This document shows, in pieces, positions 1 to 5,782 of a DNA stretch of 6,387 nucleotides. The notes beneath the pieces were generated by a model. It was not told where the DNA came from. It saw only the letters and a list, made by a program, of their open reading frames with translations, and did no database searches. This DNA is from an uncultured Campylobacter sp. GTDB lineage: Bacteria; Campylobacterota; Campylobacteria; Campylobacterales; Campylobacteraceae. The position numbers were made by a program, and so were the translations under genes. Position 1 is the first letter of the stretch. Every line of letters begins with the position of its first letter. The stretch covers positions 1 through 6,387 of the forward strand of contig CALHQN010000281.1 of NCBI GenBank assembly GCA_938036585.1, in the 5' to 3' direction.

Positions 1-14
1 AATTATTTTAATCT

Positions 15-701
15 GTGCTAAATTTCGCGTCAATACAAATTCATATTTTCATCTCTACTATCATGTTTTTTTCCTGCACTGACTTAGCTGTTCCTCATGA
101 CGTCATGCATCATGTTGTGAGAGTTGAATCCTCAGGCAATCCATATGCCATAGGTGTTGTAGGTGGCCGACTACAAAGACAACCAAAAAATTTAGCTGAA
201 GCAGTTGCTACTGCCAAGATGTTGGAACAAAAAGGATTTAACTTCTCCTTGGGACTAGCTCAAGTCAATCGATACAACTTGAAAAAATACGGATTGCATT
301 CCTACGAACATGCGTTCCAAGTATGCCCAAACGTAAAGGCTGGCTCTCATATATTGCGAGAATGCTACAATCGTGCGAAAGACTGGGGAAAATCTTTCAG
401 CTGCTATTATTCCGGCAACTTTGTAACAGGATATAAGCATGGATATGTGCAAAAAATTTTTTCATCCATGAGGCAAGGGAGAAAAACTCTTCCACAAAAT
501 GCTATCCCTGTCATCAGTAATACCTCAAATGCTCCTCGCACTATAGTACAAATGACAGCGCAACAGCCTAACCGCCAAAATTCGACAATCGCAACTAATC
601 CACAATCATATCCGGTCACTGTCTCCAAAAACCGACATAACCTGCAAGACAATAACACTGCACCAAGCAATATTTATACAGATAGTGCAGCAGTCTTTTA
701 G
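15..701 (+). CDS. virB1: VirB1-type lytic transglycosylase of a type IV secretion system
   Basis: This 228-residue protein is expected to cut peptidoglycan in the periplasm so that the conjugation channel can be assembled. The soluble lytic transglycosylase fold is recognisable from three motifs: ESSGNPYAIG (residues 38-47, with E38 as the catalytic glutamate), GLAQVN (80-85, the usual GLMQIN element) and YYSGN (131-135, the AYNSG element). Residues 3-25 are hydrophobic and could act as a signal peptide. The last 70 residues are rich in Q, N, S, T and P and are probably disordered, like the processed tail of VirB1 proteins. The start is GTG at 15, just after an in-frame TAA at 9-11; no clear Shine-Dalgarno is visible, and ATG at 63 is an alternative that would lose most of the signal peptide. 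It is followed by virB2 after 51 bp. The family assignment is firm, the start is not. Confidence 0.85.
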   Translation: MLNFASIQIHIFISTIMFFSCTDLAVPHDVMHHVVRVESSGNPYAIGVVGGRLQRQPKNLAEAVATAKMLEQKGFNFSLGLAQVNRYNLKKYGLHSYEHAFQVCPNVKAGSHILRECYNRAKDWGKSFSCYYSGNFVTGYKHGYVQKIFSSMRQGRKTLPQNAIPVISNTSNAPRTIVQMTAQQPNRQNSTIATNPQSYPVTVSKNRHNLQDNNTAPSNIYTDSAAVF

Positions 702-752
702 ACAATACGATTTTTTTCCACATCAACCTGTAATAAACATAGGAAATTTCAA

Positions 753-1142
753 ATGAAAAACACTCAGATCCAAAAAAAATCCCGCTTTACTGCTGAAAAC
801 GTTGCAACAGCAGCTTTTGTTGCTGCAGCATTTTTAGCGCCAGCTGTAGGTATGGCAGCCGATGATTTCACCTCAGCTTCTGGTGGTGCATGTAAATTTA
901 TTAAAAACATCCATACCGTATTGAACTTGATGTCTGTCGCTGTCGTAACCATCGCCATTATCTTTGCCGGTTATCAAATTGCTTTTGCTCACAAACGCAT
1001 TTCCGACGTCGCACCTATTTTAATTGGTGGTGTGTTGATTGGTGCAGCTGGTCAAATCGCAAAAATGCTGGTTGGTAATGCAGACTCCTGCTCTGCAGGT
1101 ACAACTTCAGCAATGATGCAAGTATTGCAATTCTTCGCATAA
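753..1142 (+). CDS. virB2: VirB2/TrbC-family conjugative pilin subunit
   Basis: This 129-residue small membrane protein has the layout of a VirB2 major pilin. A long signal peptide ends near residue 35 at a VGMAA/DDF-like cleavage site. Two hydrophobic helices follow, at about residues 58-80 and 86-108, joined by a short basic loop (HKR, residues 80-82). VirB2 subunits are processed, sit in the inner membrane and assemble into the extracellular pilus. The identification rests on this architecture, the internal SVAVVTIAIIFAGYQ stretch typical of the family, and the position between virB1 and virB3. The ATG at 753 is preceded by AGGAA at 741-745 with 7-base spacing, so the start is well supported. 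Cysteines at residues 47 and 113 could form a disulfide after export; that is inference. Codon use and AT content match virB1 and differ from the hyp genes. Confidence 0.88.
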   Translation: MKNTQIQKKSRFTAENVATAAFVAAAFLAPAVGMAADDFTSASGGACKFIKNIHTVLNLMSVAVVTIAIIFAGYQIAFAHKRISDVAPILIGGVLIGAAGQIAKMLVGNADSCSAGTTSAMMQVLQFFA

Positions 1143-1151
1143 TTATTCATT

Positions 1152-1643
1152 ATGCAAAAAAACATCGTTTTTCGAGGATGTACTCGCCCGGCAACCTTTC
1201 TCGGCGTACCCTATATACCTTTCTTTATAGGAGCCGGTTCAGGATTATTAATGGGAATGTACTTCAATTTGTTTTTTTTGCTAACCATCCCATTCATCAT
1301 TCTGATTATGAGGCAGATGGCCAAGCGAGATGACATGATTTTTCGTTTTCTAGGCTTACGCCTGAAATTTAGGCTTAAATTTGCCGAATTTGCATGCAAA
1401 TTTAACAAATCCGCGGCAGCAGTTCACCTTTCGGAAGCTCCAAAAATCGCTGTGAGCCGTAGGCGTTTTGCAAAATCACTCGCCCTTTTGCCGCATGCGA
1501 AGTTTGAAATTGCCCCGCCCTATTTTCTGACGCCGCGTCCATATCGCTTACGCCCGCAAATTCGTCCTGTGCGCCAAGCTTTGGTGTCAAAGCACCCTCA
1601 AAATTGCCTCCGCCGCGCCCTACTTCGCGTACCTCGCCGATGA
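1152..1643 (+). pseudogene. virB3: Truncated VirB3 joined to antisense hypE sequence
   Basis: Residues 1-75 match the VirB3 inner-membrane component of type IV secretion systems: the FRGCTRPA motif at 7-14, two adjacent hydrophobic segments at about 17-53, then MRQMAKRDD (53-61) and FRFLGLRLKFRL (64-75). VirB3 proteins are usually about 100-110 residues and end in a short aromatic and basic tail, which is missing here. From about base 1370 the open frame runs into Campylobacter-like DNA and, from 1402, reads the wrong strand of hypE until a stop at 1641-1643. If the junction is real, the product would be a 163-residue hybrid with 88 meaningless residues and is unlikely to work. The start follows the virB2 stop by 9 bases without an obvious Shine-Dalgarno. 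No virB4 follows. The join may be a genuine recombination or an assembly artefact. Confidence 0.8.
1352..1402. other. Junction between the VirB segment and the Campylobacter-like hyp segment
   Basis: The recognisable VirB3 coding sequence stops between about 1362 and 1380, and the hypE stop codon (opposite strand) lies at 1402-1404. Between them AAATTT words begin at 1365, 1377 and 1398, a pattern typical of everything to the right and rare to the left. TAGGCTTA occurs twice (1351-1358 and 1370-1377), and AATTTGCATGCAAATT (1387-1402) is a perfect 16-base palindrome touching the hypE stop. No integrase, transposase or tRNA attachment site is visible. The exact crossover cannot be fixed from one sequence. 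Confidence 0.7.
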
Positions 1644-2622
1644 TTGCGGCATTTGAGTCAAATTCGCGCAGTATCTCAAGCGCCCTATCCGCCTCGGCAT
1701 CATCTTCTACGATCATTACGAAAGTGCCTTCATTTGCAAGCTCGTAAGGCTCGAAGCCCAGCAGCTCGCACACACCCACCACTTCGTCGCTGATTTTGAT
1801 GTCCTCTTCGCACACTAAAAATTCAAGCCCGCTGGAGCTTGCAAATTCGTTCAAAACCGCGCTAAGTCCGCCGCGCGTCGCATCTCGCATCGCTTGGATC
1901 TTCACGCCTTGCAAGATCAGCTTTTCTACCGCAGCGCAAAGTGGTTTGCAGTCGCTTTGCAGCTCGCTGCTTAGCGCGATCTCGTCGCGCGCCGCTAGTA
2001 TCACCGCTCCGTGCCGCCCGATGTCGCCGCTAAGAAGGATTTTTGCGCCCGCTTTGATGTTTTGCACGCGCGCAGGTCGCAAAACACGGCCGATGCCGCT
2101 AGTGTTAATGAAAATTTTATCGCATTTACCCCGCGGTACGACCTTCGTGTCGCCGCAAACGATACGAACGCCGCAGCTTCGCGCGGTGCTTGCCATCGAG
2201 TCTAGGATGCGTCGCAGCTCGCTTAGGCTAAGCCCCTCCTCGATGATGAGCGCGCAGCTTAAAAACAGCGGCTTTGCGCCCACCATCGCAAGGTCGTTGA
2301 CGGTGCCGCAAACGGCGATCTTGCCGATGTCGCCGCCGTTAAAAAACAGCGGCGTAACCACGAAACTATCGGTGCTGAAAGCTAGCTCGCGGCCGAAGTT
2401 CGCAGAATTCAAAGCAGAGTTCGGCTCCGCGCGATCAAAACCCGCCCCGGCGTCTAAATTTAAATCGTCAAAATTTAAATTTAGTATCGCGCTGTCGTTG
2501 TTTGCGCGTAAAATTTCATTATCAAACGCCGCAAAGATCGTCTCGTTGATGAGCCTATTCATCTCCTCGCCGCCGCCGCCGTGGCTTAAAAGTATAGTTT
2601 CGTTCAAATTTTTCCTTTTCAC
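1402..2622 (-). CDS. hypE: HypE, carbamoyl-dehydratase for the hydrogenase cyanide ligand
   Basis: HypE accepts a carbamoyl group from HypF on its C-terminal cysteine and dehydrates it with ATP to a thiocyanate, which becomes the CN ligands of the [NiFe] site. The protein ends in PRIC (403-406), the obligatory terminus, so the 3' end is complete. PurM/AIRS-fold motifs are clear: SHGGGGEEM (13-21), FSTDSFVV (82-89), GDIGKIAVCGTVND (97-110), GDTKVV (157-162), DATRGG (247-252) and ANEG (296-299). At 406 residues it is about 70 longer than typical HypE (around 335), because of extra stretches at about 48-80 and 337-378. The listed start is GTG at 2622, but TTG at 2607 (giving 401 residues) has AGGA five bases upstream and may be the real start. 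It follows hypD after an unusually long 168-bp gap; hypA, often next in Campylobacter, is absent. Confidence 0.96.
   Translation of the reverse strand: MKRKNLNETILLSHGGGGEEMNRLINETIFAAFDNEILRANNDSAILNLNFDDLNLDAGAGFDRAEPNSALNSANFGRELAFSTDSFVVTPLFFNGGDIGKIAVCGTVNDLAMVGAKPLFLSCALIIEEGLSLSELRRILDSMASTARSCGVRIVCGDTKVVPRGKCDKIFINTSGIGRVLRPARVQNIKAGAKILLSGDIGRHGAVILAARDEIALSSELQSDCKPLCAAVEKLILQGVKIQAMRDATRGGLSAVLNEFASSSGLEFLVCEEDIKISDEVVGVCELLGFEPYELANEGTFVMIVEDDAEADRALEILREFDSNAAIIGEVREVGRGGGNFEGALTPKLGAQDEFAGVSDMDAASENRAGQFQTSHAAKGRVILQNAYGSQRFLELPKGELLPRIC
2613..2616 (-). promoter_or_regulatory. Possible Shine-Dalgarno favouring a TTG start of hypE
   Basis: AGGA lies five bases before TTG at 2605-2607, inside the 5' end of the longest hypE frame. 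The GTG at 2620-2622 has no purine-rich site upstream. The shorter protein would begin NETILLSHGGGG after the initiator, like other HypE proteins, which start only a few residues before the SHG motif. Confidence 0.4.
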
Positions 2623-2633
2623 TCGGTTTTAAA

Positions 2634-2639
2634 TTTATA
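2634..2639 (-). promoter_or_regulatory. Possible -10 element ahead of hypE
   Basis: TATAAA on the - strand lies about 27 bases upstream of the TTG candidate start, in the 168-bp gap between hypD and hypE. Campylobacter promoters often lack a strong -35 box and none is clear here. AT-rich words are so common in this DNA that the match could be chance. Confidence 0.22.
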
Positions 2640-2681
2640 AGCCCGTATTTTTGCAGCCGAACAAGCCGTGCTGCTAAGGTA

Positions 2682-2715
2682 TCGCGCTAAATTTTAAAGC
2701 AAAGCTTTAGCGCGA
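2682..2715. repeat. Perfect 10-bp inverted repeat between hypD and hypE
   Basis: TCGCGCTAAA (2682-2691) and TTTAGCGCGA (2706-2715) are exact inverted copies separated by 14 bases. An alternative inner stem pairs AAAGC (2696-2700) with GCTTT (2704-2708). No U-run follows on the - strand, so it is not a standard terminator for hypD. It could be an RNA stem in the hypD-hypE transcript that attenuates or stabilises the message; that is inference. Confidence 0.6.
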
Positions 2716-2790
2716 CGTTTTGCTTTGGTCAAAATTTTAAATCATGACTTATTTTTAAAATTTACGCTCTGCGATACTGCGCGCAAAATT

Positions 2791-3888
2791 TTAGCCCGCG
2801 TTTTTGACGTCGCCGTATTTGAAATACGCCGCGCATGCGCCTTCGCTTGAGACCATGCACGATCCTATCGGGTTTTGCGGCGTGCAGTGCTTGCCGAAGA
2901 CCTTGCAATCATATGGGCTTTTTTTGCCGCGCAAAATTTCGCCACAGATACAGGCCTTGCTCTCAGGCGCGCTCTGTACGCTGCAATCAAACTGCACACT
3001 GGCATCCAGTGCCGCGTACTGCGGGCGCAGCTTCATGCCGCTTTTTGGAATTTCGCCGAGCCCTCGCCACGGAAAATCGCAAATTTCAAAATATTTATCT
3101 ATCAAATTTTGCGCTTTTTGGTTTCCGCCCTCTTTTACGACGCGCTCGTATTCGTTGAAAACCTCGTAGGTGCCGGCGTTTTGCTGCTCCACCAAATTTA
3201 ACACGCCCGCCATTATGTCAAGCGGCTCAAATCCGCTTACGGCGATCGGCTTTTTGTAATCGCGCGCTATGCCCTCGTAGACCTTCGCGCCGGTAATCAC
3301 GCTTACGTGGCTAGGCCCCAAAAACGCGTCTATCTGCACGTCCGCATCGTCTAAGATCGCTCGCACGGGCGCGGGCACCGTGACGTGGTTGATGTGGAAA
3401 AAGAGATTTTTTAGCCCCAGGCTTAGCGCCTTATCGATCAGCACGGCGCTCATCGGCGTCGTCGTCTCAAAGCCGATCGCAAAAAATATCACCGTTTTTT
3501 GCGGATTTTCCTGCGCGATCTTTATGCAATCAAGCGGGCTGTAAAGCGCTCTGATGTCGTGCCCCTCGCCCCGCAGCTTCTGCAAGCTGGTGCGAGAGCC
3601 AGGAACTCGAAGCATGTCTGCTAGAGTGCAAAAAATACTCTGCGGCATCGCGGCGAGCTTGAGCGCCTCATCGATGCGACTGCGCGGCATCACGCACACC
3701 GGACAGCCGGGGCCGTGGATAAATTTTATATTTTTGCCGACCAAGCTCGGAAGGCCGAATTTCATGATCGAGTGCGTGTGTCCGCCGCAAATTTCCATGA
3801 TGTTTAGCGGCTTTCTGCTCTTAGAAATTATCAGCTTGCTAAGCGCTAAAATCAGCTCCTTATCCCTAAAATCCTTGATTAGATCCAT
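2791..3888 (-). CDS. hypD: HypD, iron-sulfur scaffold for Fe(CN)2CO assembly
   Basis: HypD, in complex with HypC, carries the iron on which two cyanides and one CO are placed before transfer to the hydrogenase large subunit. The 365-residue length is normal. Signature motifs are intact: MEICGGHTH (31-39, C34), HGPGCPVCV (58-66, C62 and C65), FAIGFETTTP (136-145), and a cysteine-rich end with C315, C328, C335, C344 and C352 around PIGSCMVSSEGAC. In characterised HypD proteins the N-terminal cysteines form the active and redox site and the C-terminal ones hold a [4Fe-4S] cluster; which residues are the ligands here is inferred. The ATG at 3886-3888 has AAGG (3895-3898) six bases upstream. It lies 35 bp after hypC and almost certainly shares its transcript. 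Nothing looks broken. Confidence 0.97.
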   Translation of the reverse strand: MDLIKDFRDKELILALSKLIISKSRKPLNIMEICGGHTHSIMKFGLPSLVGKNIKFIHGPGCPVCVMPRSRIDEALKLAAMPQSIFCTLADMLRVPGSRTSLQKLRGEGHDIRALYSPLDCIKIAQENPQKTVIFFAIGFETTTPMSAVLIDKALSLGLKNLFFHINHVTVPAPVRAILDDADVQIDAFLGPSHVSVITGAKVYEGIARDYKKPIAVSGFEPLDIMAGVLNLVEQQNAGTYEVFNEYERVVKEGGNQKAQNLIDKYFEICDFPWRGLGEIPKSGMKLRPQYAALDASVQFDCSVQSAPESKACICGEILRGKKSPYDCKVFGKHCTPQNPIGSCMVSSEGACAAYFKYGDVKNAG

Positions 3889-3923
3889 TATTTACCTTAA
3901 ATTTTACGGGTTTACAAGCCGCT

Positions 3924-4205
3924 TTAATTCTCTGCGCCGGCTCGCGGCTCTATGCTTTCATACACCAAGCCCTCTTCTGCCCTCATCTGCTTTGCGATCT
4001 GCTCGTAAATTTCGATACTTTCCTTCGCTCGCTGCGTATCGATCTTCTCCATCGCAAAGCCCACGTGGATCAGCACGTACTCCCCGACCGCCGCGGGTTC
4101 GGGGAGTAGATCCAAGCTCACGCCGCGGCGCACGCCCAGAGTCTCCACGGTTGCGAAATTATTTTCGTCGATCGAGATGATTTTTGAAGGGATTGAAAGA
4201 CACAT
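3924..4205 (-). CDS. hypC: HypC, hydrogenase maturation chaperone
   Basis: HypC is a small chaperone that binds HypD and the immature hydrogenase large subunit and helps hand over the Fe(CN)2CO group. The 93-residue protein begins MCLSIPSKI; Cys2 is the family's essential residue, exposed after methionine removal, which fixes the start at 4205 rather than at an upstream in-frame ATG at 4244. The small OB-like core follows, with VRRGVSLDLL (25-34) and GEYVLIHVGFAMEKID (41-56, including the conserved H47). The tail from about 57 is helical and charged. The start codon overlaps the hypB stop by one base (TAATG), and AAGGAA at 4214-4219 lies eight bases upstream, both signs of coupled translation with hypB. 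hypD follows after 35 bp. Confidence 0.96.
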   Translation of the reverse strand: MCLSIPSKIISIDENNFATVETLGVRRGVSLDLLPEPAAVGEYVLIHVGFAMEKIDTQRAKESIEIYEQIAKQMRAEEGLVYESIEPRAGAEN

Positions 4206-5026
4206 TAACGAAATTCCTTCTTGTATTGTAGGAATTTCAGCCATTTCTCCACGCCCTCGCCGCTTTTGCTATCAAGCGCGATGACGTCGGCTTTCGGATT
4301 GAGTTTGTGCACTTCGCGCACCACCTCCTCCATATCGAAGTCAAAATGCGGTAGCAGCGCGGTTTTAGTGATTACGACGCAGTCTGCGCGGCGAAATATC
4401 ACCGGGTATTTTGCGATCTTATCGCTGCCCTCGGGCACGCTTAGAAGCACCACGTTCAGGTGCGCGCCTACGTCAAATGCCGCCGGGCAGACGAGGTTTC
4501 CGACGTTTTCTATGAAAACCAGATCTAAATTTTTAGTATCAATGTGATGAAGCCCCTCGTGGATCATAAAGGCGTCCAGATGGCAGGTCTCGCCGGTGCT
4601 AATCTGATGGGCCTGTGCGCCTGCTTTTATGATGCGATCGGCATCGCGGTTAGTCTCCAGATCGCCCTCGATGACGCCGATTTTAAATTTGCCGCTTTTG
4701 ATAGTGGCCTCAAGCAGCGTCGTCTTGCCGCTACCGGGGCTACTCATCAAATTTAAGCATAAAATTTTATCCTCGTCAAAATGGGCTCTGTTGTGAGCGG
4801 CCTCCTCGTCGTTGGCGCTTAAAATTTTACTCATCACCTCGATCGTCTTGGCGTCGCTAATAGCGACATTTGCGTGGACGTGATCGTGCGCATCGTGCTC
4901 ATGATCGATCCCCGCCTCGTGCATATGAGCGTGGGAGTGGACGGTACCGTCCGCGTGGGTGTGGAGATGCTCGTGCGAATGAGCGTCATGAGTATGGCCT
5001 ACTGAACAGCCGCAATCTTTACACAT
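4205..5026 (-). CDS. hypB: HypB, nickel-binding GTPase for hydrogenase maturation
   Basis: HypB works with HypA to insert nickel into the [NiFe] site, using GTP hydrolysis as the switch. The 273-residue protein begins MCKDCGC, the N-terminal high-affinity nickel motif (C2, C5, C7), followed by a histidine-rich stretch (16 His between residues 11 and 51) suited to nickel storage. The SIMIBI-class GTPase domain has Walker A SSPGSGKTT (95-103), EGDLETNRDADR (120-131) and ENVGNLVCP (173-181). C148, H149 and C180 match the metal site of the GTPase domain. The base-recognition motif reads TKTA (220-223) where NKxD is expected, so the usual aspartate is alanine. The ATG at 5024-5026 has AAGGA (5033-5037) six bases upstream. 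It is the first gene of the hypBCDE run and overlaps hypC by one base. Confidence 0.97.
   Translation of the reverse strand: MCKDCGCSVGHTHDAHSHEHLHTHADGTVHSHAHMHEAGIDHEHDAHDHVHANVAISDAKTIEVMSKILSANDEEAAHNRAHFDEDKILCLNLMSSPGSGKTTLLEATIKSGKFKIGVIEGDLETNRDADRIIKAGAQAHQISTGETCHLDAFMIHEGLHHIDTKNLDLVFIENVGNLVCPAAFDVGAHLNVVLLSVPEGSDKIAKYPVIFRRADCVVITKTALLPHFDFDMEEVVREVHKLNPKADVIALDSKSGEGVEKWLKFLQYKKEFR
4214..4219 (-). promoter_or_regulatory. Shine-Dalgarno of hypC inside the end of hypB
   Basis: AAGGAA lies eight bases before the ATG at 4203-4205, within the last codons of hypB. It supports the MCLSIP start of HypC over the longer frame and suggests translational coupling through the TAATG overlap. 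Confidence 0.75.
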
Positions 5027-5098
5027 TTTTTATCCTTGGAAAATAAATTTTGCGCGTAAAATACCACGTTTTTGCTTTAAACGGCGTAAATTTGATAA

Positions 5099-5106
5099 AT
5101 TTTATA
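5099..5106 (-). promoter_or_regulatory. Possible -10 element of the hypB operon
   Basis: TATAAAAT on the - strand lies about 73 bases before the hypB start and directly next to the inverted repeat at 5108-5158. It is the best -10-like word in this leader, but AT-rich words are frequent here and no -35 box is evident. Confidence 0.25.
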
Positions 5107-5107
5107 T

Positions 5108-5158
5108 CGAAGCGCGAAATTTTATGAAATTTAACGAGCTTGAAATTTATGCGCTTCG
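5108..5158. repeat. Long imperfect inverted repeat upstream of hypB
   Basis: CGAAGCGC (5108-5115) and GCGCTTCG (5151-5158) are exact inverted copies. The stem can extend inward through a G-T pair (5116/5150), one bulged A (5149) and AAATTT paired with AAATTT (5117-5122 with 5143-5148), giving about 15 pairs around a 20-base loop. It could be an RNA stem in a leader, a terminator-like element after nikR, or an operator next to the possible -10 at 5099-5106. No U-run follows on the - strand. Confidence 0.6.
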
Positions 5159-5200
5159 GTTTTATCTAAATTTCATACGTTGTTTGCGAAGGCTCGCCGC

Positions 5201-5239
5201 AAATTTTAAAGCTCGCGAGTAAAGCGCTGCTTTAAATTT
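5201..5239. repeat. Imperfect inverted repeat with AAATTT/AAAGC arms
   Basis: AAATTTTAAAGC (5201-5212) can pair with GCTTTAAATTT (5229-5239) with one bulged base, around a 16-base loop that itself contains TCGCGA. It may simply reflect the abundance of AAATTT and AAAGC words in this genome. Confidence 0.4.
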
Positions 5240-5736
5240 AATCGCTTGCTTACAGATTGCAAAGCCGCACTCTGCAAATTTAGACCTAGCAGCTCGCAAC
5301 GGCTCAAACAAACTTAAAGATCGCTGTAGATAGGGGCGCGAAATTCAGGGCTTGCGAGCGGATTTTATCCCGGTGCTCTACAATCTCGCGCGTGCTCTCC
5401 GGCGTGCCGAACACCAATGCAGCGACCATTTTCATATCGATTTTACGCTAGCTCGGCTTTACAAATACGGCACGAAAGCGCGGCTCCTTATAAAATTTAG
5501 TCGCGAGCTGCGCCGATCTTGCGCCAGTGCGTAAATTTCAACCCGCGGCAAGAGCGCTTTTGATTAAAATTTCTAAATTTCACGCTAGCGCTCGCCGCGG
5601 CTAAATTTAAACAAACTTTGCTGCCGCCTAACGCAGACGCTACGTTTAAATTTTACTACGCGACCGCAAAATCGCGCTTCGTAAACTGCAAAAGTCGCGC
5701 AGCCTGCGTTTAAATTTAGAAGCGCACGAATAGAAA

Positions 5737-5751
5737 CGCGAAAATTTCGCG
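5737..5751. repeat. Palindrome just after nikR, possible weak terminator
   Basis: CGCGAAAATTTCGCG reads the same on both strands except for the central base. On the - strand it lies about 30-45 bases after the nikR stop and is followed by TTTCTATT. It could form a 5-bp stem with a 5-base loop and serve as a weak terminator of nikR. The short stem and broken U-run make this uncertain. Confidence 0.3.
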
Positions 5752-5782
5752 CGACGCGCTGTTTTTAAAAATGCTCAAAAGC

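Larger units (their letters stand above)
5027..5782. other. Gene-poor interval between nikR and hypB, rich in AAATTT
   Basis: I see no convincing gene in these 756 bases. The hexamer AAATTT occurs 18 times between 5041 and 5760, far above chance at this composition. It lies between islands of GC-rich sequence. Inverted repeats at 5108-5158, 5201-5239 and 5737-5751 are listed separately. Two short frames exist (+ strand 5352-5534 from TTG, - strand 5304-5435 from ATG), neither with a Shine-Dalgarno or a family I recognise. The interval must hold the hypB promoter and the 3' end of the nikR transcript; the rest may be decayed sequence. Confidence 0.6.

Noticed and set aside
255..670. - strand frames opposite virB1
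   Set aside because: They overlap a gene with clear lytic transglycosylase motifs and show no domain of their own.
1352..1366. Similarity of AGGCTTACGCCTGAA to Neisseriaceae DNA uptake sequences such as AGGCTACCTGAA
   Set aside because: It is not an exact match to any uptake dialect I know and it encodes the conserved LGLRLK stretch of VirB3, so chance is the simpler explanation.
1796..2632. 278-codon open frame on the + strand opposite hypE
   Set aside because: It lies wholly over hypE, whose motifs are unmistakable on the - strand. The + strand product is a low-complexity S/P/R/K-rich shadow with no recognisable domain.
2804..4180. Several + strand frames opposite hypD and hypC
   Set aside because: They are shadows of clearly conserved - strand genes and have no family motifs of their own.
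4206..4244. N-terminal extension of HypC by 13 residues
   Set aside because: HypC needs cysteine at position 2, which is only met by the ATG at 4205; that start also has a good Shine-Dalgarno.
4221..4756. + strand frames opposite hypB
   Set aside because: Shadow frames; hypB on the other strand has intact GTPase and metal-binding motifs.
5352..5534. 60-codon + strand frame starting with TTG between nikR and hypB
   Set aside because: Weak start codon, no Shine-Dalgarno, no recognisable motif, and opposite to the local gene direction.
5041..5760. CRISPR-like or tandem repeat array made of AAATTT words
   Set aside because: The words are only six bases long, irregularly spaced, and have no constant repeat unit or spacer length.
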